Below are positions 23,774 to 33,000 of a stretch of DNA of 64,000 bases, piece by piece. This stretch comes from an uncultured Muribaculum sp. (lineage in GTDB: Bacteria; Bacteroidota; Bacteroidia; Bacteroidales; Muribaculaceae), in contig NZ_CAJTYX010000011.1 in NCBI RefSeq assembly GCF_910583865.1, forward strand, positions 8,358 to 72,357, in the 5' to 3' direction. A program made the position numbers and the translations under genes. Below the pieces are notes generated by a model. The model searched no databases. It was not told where the DNA came from and was given only the letters and a program-made list of their open reading frames with translations. How positions within the stretch are numbered: the first letter of the stretch is position 1; each line of letters begins with the position of its first letter.

Positions 23774-25927
23774 ATGAACAGCGAGTTTGTATCTATCATT
23801 GCCGAGGAACTGAGCATCCCGCGCAAGTCGGTGAACGCCACCGTGAAATTGCTCGATGACGGAGCTACAATCCCTTTTATCAGCCGTTACCGCAAGGAGG
23901 CCACAGGCGCTCTTGACGAGAATGCCATACATAATATCGACCGCCGTTACCGTGCTCTCGAAGCGCTTGACAAGCGTAAGGAGACCATCCTGGCGTCGAT
24001 GGAGGAACAGGGAAAACTTACCGCCGAACTGCGCAAGCGCATAGAGGAGACGCGCGATGCGTCCACGCTTGAGGATATCTACATGCCATTCCGACCGAAA
24101 CGCCGCACGAGGGCTATGATAGCCACCGAGAAGGGGCTTGAGCCGTTGGCGCGTATGATCATGGCACAGAATCTCGACAATCTCGACAAGGCCGTGAAGA
24201 AGTTTGTCAAGGATGACGTGGCCGATGCCGCCGAGGCAATAGACGGCGCTTCCGACATAATCGCCGAATGGATAAGCGACAGCGAGAAGGCGCGTTCGAT
24301 AGTGCGCTCCCGTTATCTGCGCAACGCTGTGATTACTGCCAGGGTCATTCCCGGCAAGGAGGAGGACGGACGCACGTATGAGAACTATTTCGACTACACA
24401 TCGCCGCTGCGCCTGTGCACCTCCCACCGCCTGCTTGCCGTGCTTCGCGGGCAGAAGGAGGAGATACTGAAGGTGAACGTGTCAATCGACGACGACGAGA
24501 TGATCGAGCGCCTCACACGCATGTTCCTGCGCTCCACGGCATCGCCGGAGGTAGCGTCGGTGATACGCGCCACGGTGCGCGACGCATACCGCCGCCTCAT
24601 AAAGCCCTCGATCGAGAATGAGACGATGAACTCCGCCAAAGCCAAGGCCGACGACGGTGCGATAGCCATATTCGCCGACAATGTGCGTCAGGTGCTGATG
24701 GCGTCGCCGCTCATAGGCAGGAGGGTGCTTGCCGTGGATCCGGGGTTCAAGAACGGGTGCAAGATAGCCGCTCTCGACGCGCAGGGCAATGTGCTCTGCA
24801 CTGACCAGATATTCCCCAATGCGCCGGCCAACGACTTCCATGGAGCGGCGTTCAAGATATGCTCGATAGTGGACCGCTTCGAGATCGACGCCATAGCCTT
24901 AGGCAACGGGACGGCCTCGCGTGAGACCGAGAACTTCCTCAACCAGCTCCGCTACCCGCGCCCGGTGCGCATATTCATAGTCAATGAGAGCGGTGCGTCG
25001 ATATACTCCACTTCAGAGGTTGGTGTGCGTGAATTCCCCGACCTCAAGGACCTCGACCGCGGGGCTATCTCGCTCGGACGCCGTCTTATAGACCCCATGG
25101 CCGAACTTGTGAAGATCGAGCCGTGCCATATCGGCGTAGGGCAGTACCAGCACGACGTTGACCAGGCGAAGTTGCGCGACGCTCTCGACTTTACCGTGAG
25201 CAGCTGTGTGAATGCAGTCGGCGTGAACGTCAACACCGCCTCTCGTGAGCTTCTCAGCTACGTGAGCGGCATAGGGCCGACGCTCGCCGCCAACATCGTC
25301 AGCTACCGTGCCGAGAACGGCGACTTCACTTCGCGCCGCGAGCTTCTCAACGTGTCGCGCATGGGCGAGAAGGCGTTCCAACAGTGCGCGGGCTTCCTGC
25401 GCATACCCGGCGCGTCAAACATCCTCGACAATACGGGCGTGCATCCCGAGCGCTACGAGCTTGTGGAGGCTATTGCCTCCGACCGCGGCACCACTGTCGA
25501 TGCCCTCGTGAAGGACCCGAAGGCGTTGCAGAGCCTCGACCTGTCACCGTATGTCACGAAGGATGCCGGTCTGCCCACCCTTACCGACATCGTCATCGAG
25601 CTTGAGAAGCCCGGAAGGGATCCGCGAGCCACCGACGAGGAGCCTGTGGAGTTTGACACCGGTATCCACGACATACGCGACCTGCACGTCGGCATGGAGC
25701 TTCAGGGCGTGGTCAACAATATCACCGCTTTCGGATGTTTCGTGGATCTCGGCATACACGAGAACGGGCTTGTGCATATATCGCAGCTCGCCGACCGTTT
25801 CGTGTCGTCGCCGCTGGAGGTAGTTCAGATGAACCAGAAGGTGCGTGTGCGCGTGATCGATGTCGATTATATGCGTGGCCGCATCGCCCTGACCATGAAG
25901 GACGTATCGCAACTGCCGCAGGGATGA
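23774..25927 (+). CDS. tex: Tex-family RNA-binding transcription accessory protein
   Basis: A 717-residue cytoplasmic nucleic-acid-binding protein. It shows the Tex layout: helical N-terminus (IPFISRYRKEATGALDE near residue 36), a YqgF/RNase H-like domain (VLAVDPGFKNGCKIAALD near 317), helix-hairpin-helix segments (about 490-560, YVSGIGPTLAANIV) and a C-terminal S1 domain (about 635-710, GVVNNITAFGCFVDLGIHENGLVH). Length is slightly below the usual 720-780. Its stop overlaps the start of the next gene by four bases (ATGA). Confidence 0.95.
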   Translation: MNSEFVSIIAEELSIPRKSVNATVKLLDDGATIPFISRYRKEATGALDENAIHNIDRRYRALEALDKRKETILASMEEQGKLTAELRKRIEETRDASTLEDIYMPFRPKRRTRAMIATEKGLEPLARMIMAQNLDNLDKAVKKFVKDDVADAAEAIDGASDIIAEWISDSEKARSIVRSRYLRNAVITARVIPGKEEDGRTYENYFDYTSPLRLCTSHRLLAVLRGQKEEILKVNVSIDDDEMIERLTRMFLRSTASPEVASVIRATVRDAYRRLIKPSIENETMNSAKAKADDGAIAIFADNVRQVLMASPLIGRRVLAVDPGFKNGCKIAALDAQGNVLCTDQIFPNAPANDFHGAAFKICSIVDRFEIDAIALGNGTASRETENFLNQLRYPRPVRIFIVNESGASIYSTSEVGVREFPDLKDLDRGAISLGRRLIDPMAELVKIEPCHIGVGQYQHDVDQAKLRDALDFTVSSCVNAVGVNVNTASRELLSYVSGIGPTLAANIVSYRAENGDFTSRRELLNVSRMGEKAFQQCAGFLRIPGASNILDNTGVHPERYELVEAIASDRGTTVDALVKDPKALQSLDLSPYVTKDAGLPTLTDIVIELEKPGRDPRATDEEPVEFDTGIHDIRDLHVGMELQGVVNNITAFGCFVDLGIHENGLVHISQLADRFVSSPLEVVQMNQKVRVRVIDVDYMRGRIALTMKDVSQLPQG

Positions 25928-26343
25928 GGACAGACTTGCCGGATACGATGTGCGTGGTGGGGATCGGGTCGAACAGTCCCGACCGTGCCGCCCGTGTAGA
26001 TGCCGCTCTGGCATGGCTGGCACGTACTTTCTCGCCCGCATTGTTTTCTCCGGTCTATTCCACCCCGGAGTGGAGCGGGCGCTATCCGGCCTATCTCAAT
26101 GCCGTGGCGTTGCTCGGTGTGGCTTCCTATGTAGGTTTTGACGACGTAAATGCCTCGCTGAAGCTTTATGAGCGCCGTTGCGGCAGAGTGCCATCCGACA
26201 AGTTGAACGGTATCGTGCCTGTCGACCTCGACATAGTGGTATGGCGCGGGGAGGTGTGCCGTGAGGCGGAGTTCACGAGGCCATATTTCGCCGAAGGCTA
26301 CAGGATGGTGCTGGAAAAGATGTCACAACTTACCACGACGTAA
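25924..26343 (+). CDS. reduced HPPK (FolK)-like protein
   Basis: A 139-residue protein starting in the ATGA overlap with tex, so it is translationally coupled. It resembles 7,8-dihydro-6-hydroxymethylpterin pyrophosphokinase: GIGSNSPDRAARV near residue 13, STPEWSGRYPAYLNAVALL near 43 and PVDLDIVVWRGEV near 97, where the paired Asp residues of the Mg/ATP site are kept. The canonical C-terminal block with Pro-His-Pro-Arg is missing and replaced by RPYFAEGYRMV. A full FolK is encoded at 43590-44084. This copy is therefore a divergent paralogue, perhaps with another substrate or a non-catalytic role. Confidence 0.7.
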   Translation: MRTDLPDTMCVVGIGSNSPDRAARVDAALAWLARTFSPALFSPVYSTPEWSGRYPAYLNAVALLGVASYVGFDDVNASLKLYERRCGRVPSDKLNGIVPVDLDIVVWRGEVCREAEFTRPYFAEGYRMVLEKMSQLTTT

Positions 26344-26355
26344 CAATCATTGACG

Positions 26356-27609
26356 ATGAATCGCAAGGATTTTGAGATAATGGCTCCTGTAGGGAGCTAC
26401 GAGTCGCTGCATGCGGCGATAGAGGCCGGTGCGGATGCCGTGTATTTCGGCATAGCGGGCCTGAACATGCGCTCGCGTTCGTCGATAAACTTCACTCTCG
26501 ACGATCTGCGCACGATTGCCGGCATATGTGCCGGGCATCGCGTGAACACCTACCTTACGGTCAACACCATAATCTATGACTCGGATATTGCCCGGTGTCA
26601 TGAGGTGATAGATGCCGCCCGCGACGCAGGAATCACGGCGATCATAGCGAGCGACATCGCCGCCATCACCTATGCGCGCTCCGTGGGAGTGGAAGTGCAC
26701 ATATCCACGCAGTGCAACATCTCCAACATCGAGGCCGTGCGCTTCTATTCGCAGTGGGCCGACGTGGTGGTGCTGGCGCGCGAGCTTAATATGGAGCAGG
26801 TGGCAGCCATCCATAAGGCTATCGTCGACGACGACATACGCGGCCCGAAGGGTGAGCCGGTGAGAATCGAGATGTTCTGCCACGGCGCGCTTTGCATGGC
26901 CGTGAGCGGCAAGTGCTACCTGAGCCTCCATGAACTGAATTCGAGCGCCAACCGGGGTGCATGCACTCAGATATGCCGCCGTGGATACACCGTGCGCGAC
27001 CGCGAGACAGGTGAGGAGCTTGAGGTTGACAACAAGTATATAATGTCGCCCAAGGACCTAAAGACCATCCATTTTCTCAACAAGATGATCGATGCGGGAG
27101 TGAGCGTGTTCAAGATCGAGGGGCGTGCACGCGGGCCGGAGTATGTGAAGATAGCGGTCGAATGCTACGACGAGGCTCTGCGGGCCATAGCCGACGGCAC
27201 TTATTCGGAGGAACTTATCGCCGGATGGGACGAACGGCTCGGACGCATCTTCAACCGTGGATTCTGGAACGGCTATTATCTCGGGCAGCGCCTCGGCGAA
27301 TGGTCGTCGAAGTACGGCTCGTCGGCCACGCGCACCAAGGTGTATGCCGCCAAGGGGATGCGCTATTTCTCGAAGCTCGGTGTGGCCGAGTTCCTGATGG
27401 AGAACGGCGAGCTGCATGTGGGCGATGAGGTAGTCATCACCGGCCCTACCACCGGGGCGATGATCATCACGGTCGATGAAATACGTGTGGACCTGAAGCC
27501 TGTCGACAAGGCCGTCAAAGGTGACAGTTTCTCGATTCCGGTGCCGGGGAAGGTCCGTCCGTCCGACCGTCTTTACCGGTGGGAGCATGTGGGTGCGGGA
27601 GAAAAGTGA
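26356..27609 (+). CDS. U32-family protein, TrhP/YegQ-like
   Basis: A 417-residue protein of the U32 family, historically called collagenase-like peptidases; characterised members such as TrhP hydroxylate tRNA uridine and UbiU/UbiV hydroxylate ubiquinone. The family block RIEMFCHGALCMAVSGKC lies near residue 174, and a further GACTQICRRGY supplies the remaining cysteines of the expected 4Fe-4S site. The length and C-terminal barrel fit TrhP better than the shorter UbiU/UbiV. ATG at 26356 is preferred over an upstream TTG. It begins 12 bp after the FolK-like gene. Confidence 0.85.
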   Translation: MNRKDFEIMAPVGSYESLHAAIEAGADAVYFGIAGLNMRSRSSINFTLDDLRTIAGICAGHRVNTYLTVNTIIYDSDIARCHEVIDAARDAGITAIIASDIAAITYARSVGVEVHISTQCNISNIEAVRFYSQWADVVVLARELNMEQVAAIHKAIVDDDIRGPKGEPVRIEMFCHGALCMAVSGKCYLSLHELNSSANRGACTQICRRGYTVRDRETGEELEVDNKYIMSPKDLKTIHFLNKMIDAGVSVFKIEGRARGPEYVKIAVECYDEALRAIADGTYSEELIAGWDERLGRIFNRGFWNGYYLGQRLGEWSSKYGSSATRTKVYAAKGMRYFSKLGVAEFLMENGELHVGDEVVITGPTTGAMIITVDEIRVDLKPVDKAVKGDSFSIPVPGKVRPSDRLYRWEHVGAGEK

Positions 27610-27644
27610 CTTTTATATACGATAACAGAAATAATTTTTTGCGG

Positions 27645-27683
27645 GTAAGAGGTTGTTTTTAAACGACCTCTTACTTATCTTTG
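27645..27683 (+). promoter_or_regulatory. palindrome overlapping the aldose epimerase promoter
   Basis: A 30-bp inverted repeat (GTAAGAGGTTGTTT at 27645-27658 with its near-complement ending at 27674) has 14-bp arms with one G-T pair. It runs straight into TATCTTTG at 27676-27683, a match to TAnnTTTG, and covers the likely -33 region (TTG at 27653). The -7 box ends only four bases before the ATG at 27688. It may be an operator, the terminator of the U32 gene, or both. Confidence 0.55.
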
Positions 27684-27687
27684 CCAT

Positions 27688-28569
27688 ATGAAACAGACTT
27701 TATCCAACGACCTGCTTACGGTCACGATAGACACTTTCGGTGCCGAGCTGCAGAGCATAGTGAATAACCGCATCGGCCATGAATATCTCTGGCAGGGAGA
27801 CAAGAGATTCTGGGGACGCCGCTCTCCGGTGCTTTTCCCGATAGTCGGTTCGGTGTGGAACGGACATTACCGCATGGATGGCCGGGAGTTTGCCCTCGGC
27901 CAGCATGGATTCGCTCGCGACCGCGAGTTTGAGATCATGCCTGATACCCCGGACGACGAGGCATGGTTCATGCTTGTGTCGGATGAAAGTACCATGCAGC
28001 TCTATCCGCGACGTTTCCGTCTTGAAATCGGCTACCGCTTGCAGGAGGCGCGCCTTACGGTGATGTGGCGCGTGGTAAATCTCGACGACAAGGAGATGTG
28101 CTTCCAGATCGGCGCTCATCCGGCCTTCAACTATCCGGATTTCAACGCGGCCGATCCGGTGCATGGCTATTTCGGCTTCGACGGCGCATCACTTCAAACG
28201 CAGTTGATAGCCGAAAAGGGTTGCGTGGGCGATGCCACCGCTCCTGTGGCGCTCGATGCAGAGGATATGCTGCCTATAGAGGGTGACACTTTCCGCAACG
28301 ATGCCATTGTGCTTGCCGACGGCCAGGTGCACCGCGTGTCTATGCTCGACAAGAATCGTGCGCCTTATCTGTCGGTACTCTTTCAGGCTCCTCTGGTGGG
28401 TCTGTGGTCGCCTTCCGGCGAGGCTCCGTTCGTGTGCATAGAGCCGTGGTGGGGCCGGTGCGACCGTGTTGGCTTCGACGGCGATTTCTCTGCCCGCGAT
28501 TACGTGAACACCCTCGCTCCCTCCGCCACCTTCTCCGCCTCCTACCTCGTCATCTTCGACAACTTCTAA
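27688..28569 (+). CDS. aldose 1-epimerase family protein
   Basis: A 293-residue cytoplasmic galactose-mutarotase-like enzyme interconverting sugar anomers. It belongs to the short LacX/YeaD-like branch: FGAELQSI near the start, RRSPVLFPIVGSVWNG near residue 47, GQHGFARDREFEI near 71 and IGAHPAFNYPDF near 145, where the catalytic His sits; WSPSGEAPFVCIEPWWGRCD near 240 carries the Glu. It stands alone with its own promoter, which lies so close to the ATG that the message may be leaderless. Confidence 0.88.
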   Translation: MKQTLSNDLLTVTIDTFGAELQSIVNNRIGHEYLWQGDKRFWGRRSPVLFPIVGSVWNGHYRMDGREFALGQHGFARDREFEIMPDTPDDEAWFMLVSDESTMQLYPRRFRLEIGYRLQEARLTVMWRVVNLDDKEMCFQIGAHPAFNYPDFNAADPVHGYFGFDGASLQTQLIAEKGCVGDATAPVALDAEDMLPIEGDTFRNDAIVLADGQVHRVSMLDKNRAPYLSVLFQAPLVGLWSPSGEAPFVCIEPWWGRCDRVGFDGDFSARDYVNTLAPSATFSASYLVIFDNF

Positions 28570-28596
28570 CGCAACCTCTAAGGTCTTGGCGTGCGC

Positions 28597-28626
28597 TTGG
28601 ATTTTTTACGAAAAGCAGTAACTTTG
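28597..28626 (+). promoter_or_regulatory. promoter of the lipoprotein gene at 28689
   Basis: TAACTTTG at 28619-28626 matches TAnnTTTG, with TTGG at 28597-28600 as a partial -33 element 18 nt upstream. The transcript would start near 28633, leaving a leader of about 55 nt that contains a short ORF. Confidence 0.55.
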
Positions 28627-28649
28627 CGGATGCGAGACAAAAAAAGGTC

Positions 28650-28685
28650 ATGATGACTTTAACGTTTAAAGTACTTGGTGAGTAA
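28650..28685 (+). CDS. possible 11-codon leader peptide
   Basis: An ATG at 28650, preceded by AAAAAGG, opens a reading frame of eleven codons (MMTLTFKVLGE) ending three bases before the lipoprotein start. It lies inside the predicted leader and spans a small inverted repeat (ACTTTAA/TTAAAGT, 28657-28673). It may couple translation to the next gene. With no homology to test, it may also be chance. Confidence 0.25.
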   Translation: MMTLTFKVLGE

Positions 28686-28688
28686 TCA

Positions 28689-29087
28689 ATGAAGCGACTT
28701 TTTACAGCGGCGTTGACGCTGATGGTGTTGGCGGCATGCGGCGGCTTATCGAATAAGGCAAAGCGGATTGCAGGTACGTACTGCAATACTTCCGTGTCCG
28801 ACGAGGTGCCGGTGTTCGAACTTAACCGTGACGGTACGTGTGTGATGCGTGCCATACGTCCCGACGTCCTTACAATATCCGTACGCGGTACATGGAACGT
28901 AATCGACGACACGCTGGTCATCCACCATGACCTTGCCACCGTACAGGCCGAGGGTGACACGTCGCTTGTAGGGACGGTGGCTCCGGAATTCAAGGCCGAG
29001 GTCGTCGGGCATAGCGATTATTCCCTGACACTGTTGCGCGACGGTATTGAATATGAATATATAAGGCATAACTCCGCAGCCAAGTAA
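28689..29087 (+). CDS. small lipoprotein, lipocalin-like
   Basis: A 132-residue predicted lipoprotein; the signal peptide ends at VLAAC (Cys17). The mature part is beta-rich, with IAGTYCN, GTWNVIDDTLVIHHD and a C-terminal YEYIRH, resembling the lipocalin-like small lipoproteins of Bacteroidales in which a protein is assessed as consensus minus ligand by fold only. No catalytic residue pattern is seen. It is followed 14 bp later by a second lipoprotein gene, so the pair is probably an operon. Confidence 0.7.
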   Translation: MKRLFTAALTLMVLAACGGLSNKAKRIAGTYCNTSVSDEVPVFELNRDGTCVMRAIRPDVLTISVRGTWNVIDDTLVIHHDLATVQAEGDTSLVGTVAPEFKAEVVGHSDYSLTLLRDGIEYEYIRHNSAAK

Positions 29088-29101
29088 ATTGTGGTTTGAG
29101 T

Positions 29102-29596
29102 ATGGAAAAGCAGTTACATATACTATATAAGGCGATGGCCGTCATGGCGGCTGTCATGATATTCTCTGTCATGTCCACGTCATGTTCCGCCCCTTCCGTA
29201 GCGGAGCAGAAAATCGATCTTGACCAGGCGCAGGCCCTGATAGATCGCTCGGACTACCGCAGTGCCCGGAGCATCTGCGACGAGATCAGAGAGTTGCAGG
29301 CGAAAGGCAAAGAACGTGACGCCAATGTGCTTGGCCGCTTGTCGATACTCTACATGAAGCTTTCAGATGCCGTAGGCCATGAGGAGAACGTGGAGTATGC
29401 CTACCAATGTTTCCTGGAGGCTTATTCCGCCGACAGTGTCGCAGCACAGGAGTATTATAGCTCCCTCGGGATAGACGATATGCCCCAGGGGGTGCTTCTT
29501 GCGGGAATAGTGCGCAATGCCATAAAGATGCCCGACACCATAGAGGCAGCCGATTCGGTGGTCAGTGTCATTGCGGACACAATGGTTGCCGAATAA
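29102..29596 (+). CDS. lipoprotein with helical repeats
   Basis: A 164-residue predicted lipoprotein with a long signal region ending at MSTSC (Cys near 28). The mature part is helical and resembles a short TPR-like array (about 38-115: IDLDQAQALIDRSDYRSARS, then AYQCFLEAYSADS). No enzyme motif is seen. An in-frame TTG lies two codons upstream. It follows the lipocalin-like gene closely and precedes the SUI1-like gene. Function unknown. Confidence 0.7.
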   Translation: MEKQLHILYKAMAVMAAVMIFSVMSTSCSAPSVAEQKIDLDQAQALIDRSDYRSARSICDEIRELQAKGKERDANVLGRLSILYMKLSDAVGHEENVEYAYQCFLEAYSADSVAAQEYYSSLGIDDMPQGVLLAGIVRNAIKMPDTIEAADSVVSVIADTMVAE

Positions 29597-29633
29597 ACGT
29601 TTAATCCGAATTCTCCTCACACTACATATTCCC

Positions 29634-30005
29634 ATGGCTGAAGATTTCCGCGACGCGCTGCGCGCATTGCTTCCCGACGGCGGCGATTCCTCGCTGCCGG
29701 AAGAAAACGTCGCTACAATGGCGACAGATGATGCCGTTCCATCCGATAGCGACCGGTGCAAATCCAGGCCGCGTCTTGATATCTTTTTCGAGAAAAAAGG
29801 GCGTGGCGGCAAGAAGGCGACGATAGTCGCCGGTTTCCCCGACGATATGTCCGATGAGGAGATCTCGGCGCTTGCCTCGCGGCTTAAGCAGAGGCTTGGC
29901 GCGGGAGGATCGTCGCGCGGAGGGGAGATTCTCATACAGGGTGACAGACGTTCCGATCTGCGCGGTGTCCTCGAATCCCTCGGATGGAAGGTGAGGGTAT
30001 GTTGA
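29634..30005 (+). CDS. SUI1/eIF1-family translation factor (YciH-like)
   Basis: A 123-residue protein. Residues 1-45 are a variable acidic stretch; the SUI1 fold follows, with FEKKGRGGKKATIVAGF near 52-68, an EEISALASRLKQRLGAGGS helix and GEILIQGDRRSDLRGVLESL near 98-117. Bacterial YciH proteins act at translation initiation, perhaps under stress. The start at 29634 was chosen as the first ATG after the previous gene. It overlaps the following helicase gene by seven bases. Confidence 0.85.
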   Translation: MAEDFRDALRALLPDGGDSSLPEENVATMATDDAVPSDSDRCKSRPRLDIFFEKKGRGGKKATIVAGFPDDMSDEEISALASRLKQRLGAGGSSRGGEILIQGDRRSDLRGVLESLGWKVRVC

Positions 30006-33000
30006 AGATTCACAAAGCATCGGCAGGGTCGGGAAAGACATTCACGCTTACCGGAAGCTATATCAAACTGCTGCTCGGCGAGAAACAGCCCGGCGGCTCC
30101 TACCGATTGTCACGCGGCGTTAACCGCCACCGTGCCATCCTCGCGATAACGTTCACCAACAAGGCCACCGAGGAGATGAAGGCCCGTATCGTGAGCCAGC
30201 TCGCCCTGCTGGCGGACCCCCGTGGCAAAAGCCCATATCGAGACAGCCTCTGTTCAGACCTGCATTGCTCGTCGGCGGAGCTTAGCGCACAGGCACGCAA
30301 GGCGCTCAACGCCTTGCTGGTCGACTTCGGCAACTTCAACATAAGCACCATCGACGCGTTTTTCCAGACAGTGCTCCGCACGTTCGCCCGCGAGGCCAAC
30401 CTGTCGGGAAATTACGAAGTGGAACTGGATGACCAACAGGCAGTCTATATGGGTGTCAATGCTATGCTTTCGTCGCTCGGCATGTCGGAGGGGGATGCGT
30501 CAGACGACGGTAAACGCCGGCGGCAGCTCATGTCGTGGCTCCGGCAATACATGATACAGAAGCTCGACGAAGGAAATTCGTTCAACATATTCGTGCGCGA
30601 CAGCAAGATAACCGCCGACCTCGTGGGGTATATAAAGAAAGCCCTCAACGAGACCTACAAGCTGAACGCCTCCACGATAATGGCTTATCTGGAGGATCCG
30701 GAGCATATCGTGCGCTTCAGTTCCTCGCTGGAGAGGTGCTACCGCAGGTGCCGCAAGCGTCTCATGGAGGAGGCCGACGCGACGGTCCGGCTGCTTGAGA
30801 GCAACGGCGTGCTTGAAGGCGTGCACAAGAATGTCAGAGGGCCTTTCCTGAAATGGCAGGCGGGAGATGTCGACGTGCGCAAGGACCTTACCGCCACTGT
30901 CAGGAAAGCTGCGGAAGATCCGCTGGCATATTTCACCAAGGCTTACAAGAATACGCCTTCCGACCTCGTGGGCGCTGTCGGGCAGCTCGCTTCCGACGCC
31001 ATTGCGTCGTGGGGCGACATGCGCATGCTGTTGGTGCTGAGGGCCAACATATTCCATATGGGGATAATCGGCGAGGTGGAGCGGCGTACCGCCGAGGTGC
31101 AGCGCGAGAACAACGCGATACTGCTCGGCGATACCGGCACGATACTGCGCACGATCATCAACCAGGAGGAGGCTCCGTTCATCTATGAGCGCCTTGGCAT
31201 GAGGCTGCGCCATTTCCTTATCGATGAGTTCCAGGACACGTCGCGCCTTCAGTGGCTAAACCTCAGCCCGTTGGTCAAGGAGTCGTTGGCCACGGGCAAC
31301 GACAACCTCATCATCGGCGACGAGAAGCAGGCCATCTACCGTTTCCGCAACTCCGATCCGTCGCTCATCATCAAGGATGTGCCGGAGGAGTTCGCCCGCG
31401 AGTGTGAGATGCACGGCAACGTGATAGAGGAGAACACCAACTGGCGAAGCGCGAGGGAGATAGTGCAGTTCAACAATACGGTGTTCCTGTCGTTGGCCCG
31501 GCAGCTCGGCCTGGGCGACATATATGCCAACGTTGCGCAGAAGGTGCGCCATACCGACATGGACGGTTATGTGGAGTTCACGCCTTTCGGTGAGGAGACT
31601 CAGAGCCTCGACAGGATGGTCGGCCATATTGTGCGCCAGCTGGGGTCGGGCTACAGGCAGAGCGACATAGCCGTGCTCTGCGCCCGTCGCTCGGAGTGTG
31701 GCGAGGTGGTGGCGCGGCTGCTGCGTGCCAAGGAGGAGGGCGGTGACGGACCGCTGTCGCGGCTGCAGATCATCACCGACGAGGCCCTTGTCGTTGGCAA
31801 CGCCCCGTCGGTAAGGCAGATAGTGGGTGTGCTTCGGTATGTCGACACGCATGTGTCGCTGACCCACTCAGGGCGGCCCGACACGACAGGCGCCGAAATC
31901 ATCAACCGTTTCGAGTTTTTCAGGGCAATGGGCCATACGCCCCGTGAGGCCATGGGGATGGCTTTCTCCGACGAAGGCAACGAGGCCGACCGCGCTGCGC
32001 TGGAAGCCGCGCAGATGGAGTGCATCAATGTGCCGTCGATCGTGGAGCGCATAGTGGCGCGCTGCATAAGCCCGGAGGCGTGCCGCGATGAAAACCTTTA
32101 CATCACGGCATTCCAGGATATGGTGGTCGACTTCTGCGCGCACGGCAACGCCGACCTCCATTCCTTCATGAAGTGGTGGGATGAGAAGGGGTGCACGCGC
32201 AGCCTTTCTGTGCCCGAGGGTGTCGACGGCATCCGTGTGATGACCATACATAAGTCGAAAGGGTTGGAATTCGCGTGTGTCCACGTGCCATTGCTTGGCG
32301 GTTCGCTGAGCAGTCCCGACAACATGATGTGGGTGTCGACGCGCGACGAAGCCACGGGCGAACTGCCAGCGATATTCCGCGGGCCGGAATTCGATCCCGC
32401 GGATGTGCCTCCGCTCATACCTCTCGGAGCTGCGACGGTGGGGAAGATACCTCAGTTTGCGGCGCAGTATGCCGAGGCCGTGCGCGACGAGAGCATCGAC
32501 CGTCTCAACCAGGTGTATGTGGCGTTCACGCGTGCGTCGCGCGAGCTGATAGTGGGCTACAGGGAGGAGAAGTCGGAAATCTCGGAGCGTCTGGAGGCGG
32601 CTTTCGCCGAGATGACACCGGATATGTGCGAGTCGGTCGAGCGCGGGCGTTCACTTCCGGAGGGCACGCTGATCGCGCTGAGCGACAAGCTTGAGCGTGT
32701 CGAGGTGTGCACGGATGAGGAAGGTGACACCGTGGAAGCCGAAGTGCTGAAAATCGGGAGGCCGGTCGGTGTCGACACTGACGTGGCGTGCGGTGACGGA
32801 CTTGTGGAGATGCCCCCCTACTATAGCTACGACAATGAGGCGATATGGGCCATGAGCCGCATCGAGGACATGGCGGACATGGAGCGCCCGCGTCAGCGCG
32901 GTATAGTGCTGCATGCGGTGATGGGCTACGTGCGTGATGCTTCCGACGTGGATCGGGCAGTGCTGCGCGCCAACATGCGCGGTATGGTCCCTCATGCCGA

